Position numbers and translations under genes: made by a program. A DNA stretch of 9,769 bases from Sulfurovum sp. (lineage in GTDB: Bacteria; Campylobacterota; Campylobacteria; Campylobacterales; Sulfurovaceae), in assembly GCA_015661535.1 (NCBI GenBank), contig DQVY01000161.1, positions 1 through 9,769 of the forward strand, read 5' to 3'. The notes under the pieces were generated by a model. That model was not told the origin of the DNA and did not search any database. It saw nothing but the letters and a program-made list of their open reading frames with translations. Shown here in pieces: positions 1 through 6,779 of this stretch (its first letter is position 1; the number at the start of each line of letters is the position of its first letter).

Positions 1-2
1 CT

Positions 3-2174
3 TCTTTGGAATATGCAGATGTAGATGCCATCAAGGCAAAGCAAACAGCTAATAATGATGCTATCTACACCTGTCCTATGCATCCGGAAATTCAACAAAA
101 AGGACCTGGTGCCTGCCCAAAATGTGGGATGGCACTGGAACCTATGGTAGCTGAAGCAGGTAAAGAAGACTCGTCAGAACTTGATGACATGACAAGACGT
201 TTTAAGGTAAGTACCGTGCTTGCTTTACCTGTTTTCATCTTGGCTATGACAGCAGATTTGATGCCAAGTCTTTTACCCTCATGGCTAGGTATGTCTTTGG
301 TACAGTGGATCACCTTTATTTTAGCGACCCCTGTAGTACTGTGGGGTGGTTGGCCATTCTTTGTACGCGGGGTAAACTCTGTCAAAACAATGAACCTCAA
401 TATGTTTACGCTTATTGCACTTGGCGTAGGTGCTGCCTATCTCTATAGTTTAGTAGCACTCTTTTTCCCCAGTGTTTTTCCTCCAGCAATGCAGATGGAG
501 GGTGGAATAGTAGATGTCTATTTTGAAGCTGCCGCAGTCATTGTGACTTTGGTACTTTTAGGTCAAGTCCTAGAGCTACGTGCCCGTTCACAAACCAACA
601 CCGCCATACAGATGCTTCTTGGACTTGCACCAAACACAGCACGTATCGTAAGAGAAGACGGCAGTGAAGAAGATGTGCCTTTAGAAGAAGTGCTTGTAGG
701 TGACATTTTACGCATTCGTCCAGGAGACAAGATACCTGTAGATGGTGTCGTTACCGAAGGCGAAAGCAACATCGATGAATCTATGGTCACCGGTGAGCCA
801 ATCGCCATTGCGAAAAAAGCAGGTGACAAAGTCATAGGTGCCACAGTCAATGCCACAGGTTCATTACTCATACGCGCCGAAAAAGTAGGTGCTGACACCC
901 TGCTTTCTCAAATTGTTGAGATGGTAGCCAATGCGCAGCGTTCACGCGCACCTATTCAAAAACTTGCAGACACAGTCTCTGGGTACTTTGTACCTATTGT
1001 AGTACTCATCGCAGGTCTTGCCTTTGCAGGATGGTACATCTGGGGACCTGAACCTAAATTAGCTTATGCGGTGGTATCTGCTGTTGCGGTACTGATCATC
1101 GCCTGTCCTTGTGCCTTAGGTTTGGCCACACCTGTTTCCATTATGGTGGGTACGGGTAAAGGTGCTTCTGTGGGTGTACTCATTAAAAATGCAGAAGCCT
1201 TGGAAGTATTGGAAAAAGTAGATACCTTAGTCGTTGACAAAACAGGAACCCTCACTGAGGGGAAACCAAAACTTGTTACCGTGGAAGTAGAAGAAGGTGT
1301 TGAAGAAGCTTTACTTCTAAAAGTAGTGGCTACCTTAGAACAGTCGAGTGAACACCCTTTGGCAGAAGCCATTGTAGAAGGCGTAAAAGAGAGAGGCATC
1401 ACACTTACTAAAACAGAAGAGTTTCAATCTGTCACAGGTGAAGGCATTACAGGAGTGGTTGATGGCATAAAAGTTGCCATAGGTAACTATAAACTTCTAG
1501 AAGGTTTAGGCATAGATGTCAATACCTTACAAAGTCGTGCCCAAAGCCATAGAAAAGAGGGACAAACAGTCATACTCATTGCTATTGAAGGTAAGGCAGC
1601 AGGTATTATAGGGGTGATGGATCCTATAAAAGAGAGTACACCTGAAGCCATTGCGAAACTTCATAAACAAGGTATCACCGTAGTGATGCTCACAGGAGAC
1701 AATGCTATTACAGCACAAGCCGTCGCATCTAAATTAGGCATAGACATAGTAGAAGCAGAGGTCTCCCCTGAAGACAAAGCGCGCATTGTCACAGAACTTC
1801 AAGAAGAAGGTAAAATGGTAGCCATGGCTGGCGATGGTGTCAACGATGCACCAGCCCTTGCTAAAGCCCATGTAGGTATAGCTATGGGTACCGGTACAGA
1901 TGTCGCCATGGAAAGTGCAGGCGTCACCTTGGTCAAAGGAGATCTTATCGGTATCGTCCGTGCCATCAGACTAAGCCATGCTACCATGGCAAACATTAGA
2001 CAAAACCTCTTCTTTGCTTTTGTCTATAACTCATTAGGCGTGCCTATTGCTGCAGGTGTGTTGTACCCGGTATTTGGGATTCTCCTTTCACCCGTCATTG
2101 CCGCAGCGGCTATGAGTTTTTCTTCAGTTTCTGTTATTTCCAACTCATTACGGCTTAGAAATTTGAAGTTATAA
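3..2174 (+). CDS. copA: Cu+-exporting P1B-type ATPase, 5'-truncated by window edge
   Basis: Inner-membrane pump that uses ATP to export Cu+ from the cytoplasm. The frame is open to the window edge, so the true start and probably an N-terminal HMA domain are missing. A TTG at position 6 is unlikely to be the start; residues are counted from it. Seen: a Cys/His metal-binding domain at about 21-47 (C23, M25, H26, C37, C40); membrane pairs at about 68-118, 134-190 and 326-378; actuator TGEP at 262-265; CPC in the membrane at 367-369; phosphorylated DKTGT at D411; nucleotide-binding HP at 450-451; TGDN at 563-566; GDGVND at 609-614. YN (674-675) and MxxSS (703-707) in the last two helices, with CPC, are the known P1B-1 Cu+/Ag+ signature, which argues against Zn/Cd or Co pumps. 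The response regulator follows after 37 bases, suggesting a copper-responsive unit (inference). Confidence 0.95.
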   Translation, partial: SLEYADVDAIKAKQTANNDAIYTCPMHPEIQQKGPGACPKCGMALEPMVAEAGKEDSSELDDMTRRFKVSTVLALPVFILAMTADLMPSLLPSWLGMSLVQWITFILATPVVLWGGWPFFVRGVNSVKTMNLNMFTLIALGVGAAYLYSLVALFFPSVFPPAMQMEGGIVDVYFEAAAVIVTLVLLGQVLELRARSQTNTAIQMLLGLAPNTARIVREDGSEEDVPLEEVLVGDILRIRPGDKIPVDGVVTEGESNIDESMVTGEPIAIAKKAGDKVIGATVNATGSLLIRAEKVGADTLLSQIVEMVANAQRSRAPIQKLADTVSGYFVPIVVLIAGLAFAGWYIWGPEPKLAYAVVSAVAVLIIACPCALGLATPVSIMVGTGKGASVGVLIKNAEALEVLEKVDTLVVDKTGTLTEGKPKLVTVEVEEGVEEALLLKVVATLEQSSEHPLAEAIVEGVKERGITLTKTEEFQSVTGEGITGVVDGIKVAIGNYKLLEGLGIDVNTLQSRAQSHRKEGQTVILIAIEGKAAGIIGVMDPIKESTPEAIAKLHKQGITVVMLTGDNAITAQAVASKLGIDIVEAEVSPEDKARIVTELQEEGKMVAMAGDGVNDAPALAKAHVGIAMGTGTDVAMESAGVTLVKGDLIGIVRAIRLSHATMANIRQNLFFAFVYNSLGVPIAAGVLYPVFGILLSPVIAAAAMSFSSVSVISNSLRLRNLKL

Positions 2175-2211
2175 ATTATAAATAGTGTAGAATACAGAAC
2201 AAGGAAGCAAA

Positions 2212-2865
2212 ATGAAAATACTACTCATGGAAGATGATCCTGTTCTTGGAAGTATCATAGAAGATTATCTTCTTCAATATTATGACACGCAGAGAGCATT
2301 TGATTCTGCTGAAGCACAGACGTTGATAGATGAAGCCTCTTATGATCTTTTTATCTTTGATATCAATGTCCCGGGGAAAAGTGGCATTGCCCTGCTCGAA
2401 GAAATCCGTTCTTTCAACAATACCACACCTGCCATCATCATCACGGCGTATGAAGACACAAAACATCTGCAAAAGAGTTTTAAAGCAGGTGCCCATGACT
2501 ACATTAAAAAACCTTTTGAATTGGAAGAACTTAGACTGCGCATAGAAAAAAGCAAAATACTTTTTCATATAGAACAGGAAGAGTCTATTGAGTTGAATGA
2601 AACATTGACCTATTATCCTAAAAAAAGGGTGGTCAGTGACGGCACAACAGAGCAAAGCCTTAAACCCAAAGAGATGGAGATACTCGAATACTTCCTTTCC
2701 CACCCTCACCGACTGATCTCACAGGAGGAACTAATGCAAAACATCTGGGAATTTGACCAAATGCCAAGTGATGCAACCCTGCGCTCCTACATACGAAAAC
2801 TCAGAGAGATCATCGGTGCCGACAAGATCAGCACACAAAGAGGTGCGGGGTATAGGTATGAATAA
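2212..2865 (+). CDS. OmpR-family DNA-binding response regulator
   Basis: A 217-residue two-component response regulator, the usual length for the family. The receiver domain (about 1-115) has the acidic pocket E7-D8-D9, phospho-acceptor D50, switch Thr T78 and K100-P101. The C-terminal winged-helix DNA-binding domain spans about 125-217, ending in the typical RGAGYRYE. All catalytic residues are present, so it should be phosphorylated, unlike degenerate epsilonproteobacterial regulators. The start is supported by AAGGAAG at 2201-2207, five bases from the ATG. It lies 37 bases after the copper ATPase, so a role in copper or envelope stress is possible but inferred only from position. No histidine kinase follows; the next start codon (2858) overlaps its stop but opens a broken thioesterase-like gene. 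The cognate kinase is outside the window or absent. Confidence 0.93.
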   Translation: MKILLMEDDPVLGSIIEDYLLQYYDTQRAFDSAEAQTLIDEASYDLFIFDINVPGKSGIALLEEIRSFNNTTPAIIITAYEDTKHLQKSFKAGAHDYIKKPFELEELRLRIEKSKILFHIEQEESIELNETLTYYPKKRVVSDGTTEQSLKPKEMEILEYFLSHPHRLISQEELMQNIWEFDQMPSDATLRSYIRKLREIIGADKISTQRGAGYRYE

Positions 2866-3231
2866 AATAGACATACAAGAGATGGAAAACTATTTTGACA
2901 AAACCTTTGAACTCAGGTATTCGTGGGTTTAAAGCAAATATCATTTTTGATGAAAACTACAATATCACTGGAAGAGCAAAAGAATTATGGGTCTTTTTTG
3001 ACATAGAAAAAAAGAAGACCTGCCAAAATACACCCAGATTTTAAAGAGAAACGGGGATCTTATGACAAAGGAAGCATTGATCACGACATCAGCAATAAGA
3101 TTGAAGCTATAGACTCTCCTGCCTATATCAAAGAATTTAAAGTCAATATGTATGACACCCACAGCAATAAAGTATGTGCCACAGGTAAAACAATTTATAT
3201 TAAGGGCACCTCTAAACCAATATTACGCTAA
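2858..3231 (+). pseudogene. remnant of an acyl-ACP thioesterase-like gene (frameshifted, internally deleted)
   Basis: No frame is open across this stretch, but one protein-like reading can be followed through three frames. An ATG at 2858, overlapping the regulator's stop, opens 24 codons ending at TAA 2930-2932 (…YFDKTFELRYSWV). The next frame, from about 2913, gives GIRGFKANIIFDENYN… and ELWVFFDIEKK. It returns to the first frame after the A7 run at 3007-3013 (EDLPKYTQILKRNG). It then shifts near the GGGG at 3053-3056 to give YDKGSIDHDISNKIEAIDSP…YIKEFKVNMYDT…KVCATGKTIYIKG, ending at TAA 3229-3231. FELRY, the GRAKELWVFFDIEKK block, SIDHDI and EFKVNxYDT resemble, from memory, bacterial acyl-ACP thioesterases (hotdog fold, about 240 residues). 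Only about 124 residues remain: the first hotdog's middle seems deleted between FELRY and GIRGF, and the DxNxHVNN region after YDT is missing. It is probably non-functional. The family call is tentative; gene decay is clearer. Confidence 0.6.
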
Positions 3232-3261
3232 AATACATTTAATCTAACACTAAAGAGCACT

Positions 3262-4668
3262 ATGCGTTTAAAATCTATCTTTACCAACAGCTTTGGCATC
3301 TTATTTTCCCGTATTACTGGCTTAGGCCGGGATGTCCTTATGGCCTCTGCACTGGGTGCTTCGGTCTGGTCTGACATGTTCTTTGTTGCCTTTAAACTGC
3401 CTAACCTTTTTCGTCGTATTTTTGCCGAAGGTGCGTTTACCCAGGCATTTATGCCCTCTTTTGTAGCCAGCCGGCATAAAGGGGTCTTTGCCACTGCCAT
3501 CTTTTTAAGATTTTTGCTCTTTTTAATGGCTTTTTCTCTGCTCATTACTTTTTTTCCGGAACCCATTACCAAACTTTTAGCCTGGGGATGGGATGCTGAG
3601 CAGATAGCCACTACCGCCCCGCTCACCTCCATCAATTTCTGGTACCTTGACCTCATTTTCATTGTCACCTTTTTGGCTACCCTGCTGCAATATAAAGAGC
3701 ATTTCGCTACCACAGCCATGTCTACAGCATTGCTTAACATCTCTATGATAACAGCCTTATGGCTTTACATGAGAGAAGACCCAAAAACAGTGGCCTATGC
3801 CTTAAGTTTTGCCGTACTTATTGGTGGTGCTTTACAGATTTCTGTACATCTCATCACCCTTTACAATTTTAAACTGCACAGACTGCTTCTGGGTGGATGG
3901 AAATACCGAAAGGTCAAAGATGTGGAAGAGGAGAAAAAACATTTTAATTCACTTTTTATACCGGGTATCTTGGGAAATTCCACCCCTCAGATCTCTGCAT
4001 TTATTGACACTATTTTAGCCACATTTCTGATGACGGGGTCTGTCTCTTACCTCTTCTATGCCAACCGTGTTTTTCAACTTCCTCTTGCCATTATCGCTAT
4101 TGCAACAGCTACGGTACTTTTCCCTGCTGTGTCAAAAGCACTGAAGAACAACCATGAAACAGAGGCCTACAAAAATTTAAACCAGGCATTTTGGCTGCTT
4201 GCCTTTTTACTCGGTGCATCCATGATAGGAGGCATACTGCTGGCAGAACCCATTGTATGGCTGCTCTTTGAAAGAGGCAAATTCACCTCCATGCAAACAC
4301 TCGAAACCGTCAATGTACTGCGCATGTACATGATAGGCCTGCTGCCTTTTGGTCTGGCAAAACTCTTTTCCCTCTTCCTCTATGCTTCACACCGTCACAA
4401 AAAAGCAGCCAAGATTGCCGTCTATTCTCTCATTACCTCTGTCTCCTTCTCTCTCATCCTCATGCACCCTCTCGGTGCTTCTGGTCTGGCTTTAGCTGGA
4501 AGTATAGGGGGTTGGGTACTGTTTATTTTTACCGTCAAAGAGGTAGGAACCAATAGGTTTTTAGATATTATCAAGTCTAAAAGATCTTTTTATTTTGTGG
4601 GGATGATGCTTGTTTTTTCTGCCATGATGTATTTTTTAAATGCATGGATCTTAACCTTTATACGATAA
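3262..4668 (+). CDS. murJ: lipid II flippase MurJ (MviN family, MOP superfamily)
   Basis: Polytopic inner-membrane protein that flips lipid-linked peptidoglycan precursor (lipid II) to the periplasmic face; normally essential. At 468 residues it is shorter than E. coli MurJ (about 511), as if lacking one or two C-terminal helices. The N terminus has the family signature SRITGLGRD, then WSDMFFVAFKLPNLFRRIFAEGAF. Functionally important E. coli residues R18, R24, D39, R52 and R270 (numbers recalled) have counterparts R17, R23, D38, R51 and R269, all at a constant offset of one. Hydrophobic helices fill the rest, with a basic loop at about 205-228. The start is supported by AAAGAG at 3252-3257. 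The 30 bases before it contain a TAAAAT (3229-3234) that could be a -10 box, but support is weak. cysS follows 90 bases later with its own promoter-like sequence. Confidence 0.95.
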   Translation: MRLKSIFTNSFGILFSRITGLGRDVLMASALGASVWSDMFFVAFKLPNLFRRIFAEGAFTQAFMPSFVASRHKGVFATAIFLRFLLFLMAFSLLITFFPEPITKLLAWGWDAEQIATTAPLTSINFWYLDLIFIVTFLATLLQYKEHFATTAMSTALLNISMITALWLYMREDPKTVAYALSFAVLIGGALQISVHLITLYNFKLHRLLLGGWKYRKVKDVEEEKKHFNSLFIPGILGNSTPQISAFIDTILATFLMTGSVSYLFYANRVFQLPLAIIAIATATVLFPAVSKALKNNHETEAYKNLNQAFWLLAFLLGASMIGGILLAEPIVWLLFERGKFTSMQTLETVNVLRMYMIGLLPFGLAKLFSLFLYASHRHKKAAKIAVYSLITSVSFSLILMHPLGASGLALAGSIGGWVLFIFTVKEVGTNRFLDIIKSKRSFYFVGMMLVFSAMMYFLNAWILTFIR

Positions 4669-4687
4669 ATTTTCATTCATTTTCTAA

Positions 4688-4720
4688 AATTCCTAATTCC
4701 TAATTCCTAATTCCTAATTC
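4688..4720 (+). repeat. 7-bp tandem repeat, 4.7 copies of AATTCCT
   Basis: Four perfect copies of AATTCCT (4688-4715) are followed by a partial fifth (AATTC). The array lies between murJ and cysS and ends seven bases before the TATAAT box of the likely cysS promoter, so it covers the -35 region. Copy number could vary by slipped-strand mispairing. It is not coding in the annotated frames. Confidence 0.9.
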
Positions 4721-4726
4721 TTTGTG

Positions 4727-4732
4727 TATAAT
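4727..4732 (+). promoter_or_regulatory. probable sigma70 -10 box of cysS
   Basis: A perfect TATAAT preceded by TTTGTG, 26 bases before the cysS start. The sequence at the usual -35 distance is TTCCTA (4704-4709), inside the 7-bp repeat and a poor match to TTGACA. Campylobacterota promoters are known to depend mainly on the -10 box and weakly on the -35, so this is acceptable. Confidence 0.6.
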
Positions 4733-4758
4733 CACAACAATAAAACCAAAGGTCATCC

Positions 4759-6159
4759 ATGCATATCTACGACAGCGCACAAAAAACAAAACTCCCTTTT
4801 GAACCTATCAAATCTGGTGAAGCAAGTATTTATGTTTGTGGACCAACGGTGTATGACGATGCACACCTTGGACATGCACGTTCTTCTCTGGCCTTTGACC
4901 TTCTTTCACGTACCCTTAAAGCACTTGACTATAAAGTGACTATGGGAAAAAACTTCACCGACATCGATGACAAGATCATCAAAAAAGTAGAGGCTACAGG
5001 GAAAAGTATGGAGGAGATCACTACTTACTACATAGCGCGTTACCTTGAAGAGATGGCTGCACTGGGTGTACAACGTGCAGACATCGAACCAAAAGCAACC
5101 GAATCACTTGAAGCCATTGAAAAGATGATACAAAACCTCATTGACAAAGACATTGCCTATGTCATCTCGACAGGTGATGTCTATTTTGATACCTCTAAAG
5201 ATGCGGCCTACGGGAACATCTCTCACCGTGTCGCAGAAGATGAAGATGCACAAAGCCGCGTAGTACACACATCTGAAAAACGAAACCCTAAAGATTTTGC
5301 CCTCTGGAAAGCTTGTAAAGGAAATGAAGATATCTGTTTTGACACTGCCTTTTCGCGTGGTCGTCCAGGTTGGCACATAGAGTGTTCTGCTATGATAGAA
5401 AAACATTTTACTGGCTCTGAAAAATACAGCATTGACATTCACGGTGGCGGTGCTGACCTTCTTTTCCCACACCATGAAAATGAAGCAGCACAAAGCCGCT
5501 GTGCCACAGGCCATGAACTCTCAAAATACTGGATGCATAATGGTTTTGTACAGATAGACGGAGAAAAAATGTCGAAGTCTTTAGGCAACTCCTTTTTTCT
5601 TAAAGATGCGCTAAAGATCTATGATGGTGAAGTCTTGCGTTATTACCTAAACTCTGTGCATTACAGAAATGACTTTAACTTTTCAGAAGAAGATCTACAA
5701 AAGTCTAAAAAAAGACTAGACAAACTCTACAGACTAAAAAAACGCGTCTCACCGGGGAAAGCATCTCTGCCAAACAAAAACTTTAAAAAGTCACTTCTGG
5801 ATGCGATGGGAGATGACTTAAACATCTCCATCGCCTTAGCAAACATAGACGAACTCATTAGTATTACCAACGATGCTTTAGATGCAAACCCTAAAGACAA
5901 AGGTTTAAAAAAAGAGACCTTGGCAAACATAGCCTTTATCAACACACTTTTAGGCTTTGGCGGGAAAGAACCTTTTTCTTACTTCCAAATTGGGGTAGAT
6001 GAAGCCCTGAAAGAAGAGATAGAGACTTTAATCAATGAACGCCTCAAAGCTAAAAAAGAGAAAGATTTTGCACGTTCAGATGCCATCCGCGATACACTCA
6101 GTGAAAAAGGTATTGCTATTATGGATACCACAGAGGGTACACTTTGGGAAAAAGCCTAA
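4759..6159 (+). CDS. cysS: cysteine--tRNA ligase
   Basis: Class I aminoacyl-tRNA synthetase that charges tRNA-Cys with cysteine in the cytoplasm, using ATP. The 466 residues match the usual length (about 460). The active-site HIGH motif appears as HLGH (36-39) and KMSKS is at 270-274. The zinc site that selects cysteine is intact: C27 (in VCGPT), C209 (in WHIEC), H238 and E242 (in PHHENE), corresponding to E. coli C28, C209, H234 and E238. The C-terminal helical DALR-type region runs from about 345, ending in the typical ERLKAKKEKDFARSDAIRD segment (428-445). The start is supported by AAAGGT at 4748-4753. Transcription probably begins at its own promoter, since a clear TATAAT lies just upstream and murJ ends 90 bases earlier. 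It keeps the Campylobacterota neighbourhood murJ-cysS-…-pyrD. Confidence 0.97.
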   Translation: MHIYDSAQKTKLPFEPIKSGEASIYVCGPTVYDDAHLGHARSSLAFDLLSRTLKALDYKVTMGKNFTDIDDKIIKKVEATGKSMEEITTYYIARYLEEMAALGVQRADIEPKATESLEAIEKMIQNLIDKDIAYVISTGDVYFDTSKDAAYGNISHRVAEDEDAQSRVVHTSEKRNPKDFALWKACKGNEDICFDTAFSRGRPGWHIECSAMIEKHFTGSEKYSIDIHGGGADLLFPHHENEAAQSRCATGHELSKYWMHNGFVQIDGEKMSKSLGNSFFLKDALKIYDGEVLRYYLNSVHYRNDFNFSEEDLQKSKKRLDKLYRLKKRVSPGKASLPNKNFKKSLLDAMGDDLNISIALANIDELISITNDALDANPKDKGLKKETLANIAFINTLLGFGGKEPFSYFQIGVDEALKEEIETLINERLKAKKEKDFARSDAIRDTLSEKGIAIMDTTEGTLWEKA

Positions 6160-6192
6160 GGTTAAAGAAGTAGCCTATAACGCAAACCATGT

Positions 6193-6198
6193 TATAAT
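6193..6198 (+). promoter_or_regulatory. probable -10 box of the beta-barrel gene
   Basis: A TATAAT 26 bases before the ATG at 6225 and 33 bases after the cysS stop. No good -35 is visible (GTAGCC at 6170-6175). The box forms the left part of an 8-bp inverted repeat (6193-6211), which may modulate it. Confidence 0.5.
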
Positions 6199-6211
6199 AT
6201 AGGATATTATA
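6193..6211. repeat. 8-bp perfect inverted repeat over the -10 region
   Basis: TATAATAT (6193-6200), spacer AGG, ATATTATA (6204-6211). The stem is pure A/T and no T-run follows on either strand, so it is not a convincing terminator. It could be an operator covering the -10 box and start site of the beta-barrel gene, or chance in AT-rich DNA. Confidence 0.45.
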
Positions 6212-6224
6212 TGCAAGGCCAATC

Positions 6225-6761
6225 ATGTTAAAAATATTTTTCTTATCTCTACTGTTGCTCTCTTTTTCATACGGGAACAGTGAAAAAGATTATCCTTTTA
6301 TGGGAATCTCTCTTTCCACTCAAAATATTTCTCCCCTGTTGGAAGATGCCTCCTGGAAAGGTGGTATCGCAGTAAAATATGGTCAACAGTCACTTGACTG
6401 GAGAACCAGCTTCACCCTTGACTATGCACAGGACACATACTTTGGCGGCAATATAGAGATAGACAAAATACTTTTAGACAATATGTTCGGTACAGCCAAA
6501 CTCAGACCCTACCTGGGGGCTGTCGTCGGATATATGTCTTACGATGACAAAAACCTCAATATACCGTTAAACCCCACCCCTGAGGAACAAGAACTTTATA
6601 AAGAAAAAAACGGTTTCTATTTTGGTGGCGCTTTTGGCTTTATCATCTATGCCACAAATGATGTCGATATAGACATCAGTTACCACTACTATAAAGTACA
6701 AAACCTGAACTTTCTCGATGACCTTCACGGGGCAACACTGTCGCTACATTATTTCTTTTAA
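6225..6761 (+). CDS. small outer-membrane beta-barrel protein, exported
   Basis: A 178-residue predicted outer-membrane protein of unknown specific role. Residues 1-17 are a signal peptide with one lysine, a long Leu/Phe core (FFLSLLLLSFSYG) and a likely cleavage near NSEKD. The mature part alternates polar and hydrophobic residues with many aromatics, as in OmpA/OmpW/Omp25-like eight-strand barrels (SLDWRTSFTLDYA at 56-68, RPYLGAVVGYMSY at 94-106, GFYFGGAFGFIIYA at 130-143, VDIDISYHYYKV at 147-158). It ends in TLSLHYFF, with the terminal Phe and alternating pattern recognised by the BAM machinery. The start is supported by AAGG at 6215-6218; an ATG at 6211 hits a stop after six codons. pyrD starts 18 bases downstream, so it may be co-transcribed. 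Its ligand, if any, cannot be told from sequence. Confidence 0.85.
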   Translation: MLKIFFLSLLLLSFSYGNSEKDYPFMGISLSTQNISPLLEDASWKGGIAVKYGQQSLDWRTSFTLDYAQDTYFGGNIEIDKILLDNMFGTAKLRPYLGAVVGYMSYDDKNLNIPLNPTPEEQELYKEKNGFYFGGAFGFIIYATNDVDIDISYHYYKVQNLNFLDDLHGATLSLHYFF

Positions 6762-6767
6762 ATCCAT

Positions 6768-6772
6768 AGGAG
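6768..6772 (+). promoter_or_regulatory. ribosome binding site fixing the TTG start of pyrD
   Basis: AGGAG lies seven bases before TTG 6780-6782. No in-frame ATG lies nearby that would keep the conserved N-terminal helix, so TTG is the best start. Confidence 0.75.
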
Positions 6773-6779
6773 CTTAGCC

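Noticed and set aside
6..8. TTG as the start of the copper ATPase
   Set aside because: The frame stays open to the window edge, no Shine-Dalgarno can be seen, and the family normally has more N-terminal sequence. It was treated as an internal codon.
2175..2211. Separate promoter for the response regulator (TATAAAT at 2177-2183, TAGAAT at 2189-2194)
   Set aside because: Both are AT-rich -10-like strings in a 37-base gap without a -35; co-transcription with copA is simpler.
2221..2709. 162-codon minus-strand open frame opposite the response regulator, and similar frames elsewhere (e.g. 3228-3740, 5104-5514)
   Set aside because: They lie fully opposite well-supported genes, show no recognisable domains and have skewed compositions expected of shadow frames.
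2858..2932. Short 24-codon gene or start of a histidine kinase after the response regulator
   Set aside because: The overlapping ATG is typical of a kinase, but the residues and the sequence that follows in the other frames do not look like a sensor. They fit a thioesterase-like remnant.
6193..6211. Rho-independent terminator after cysS
   Set aside because: The stem is entirely A/T and has no following T-run, and the position fits a promoter better.
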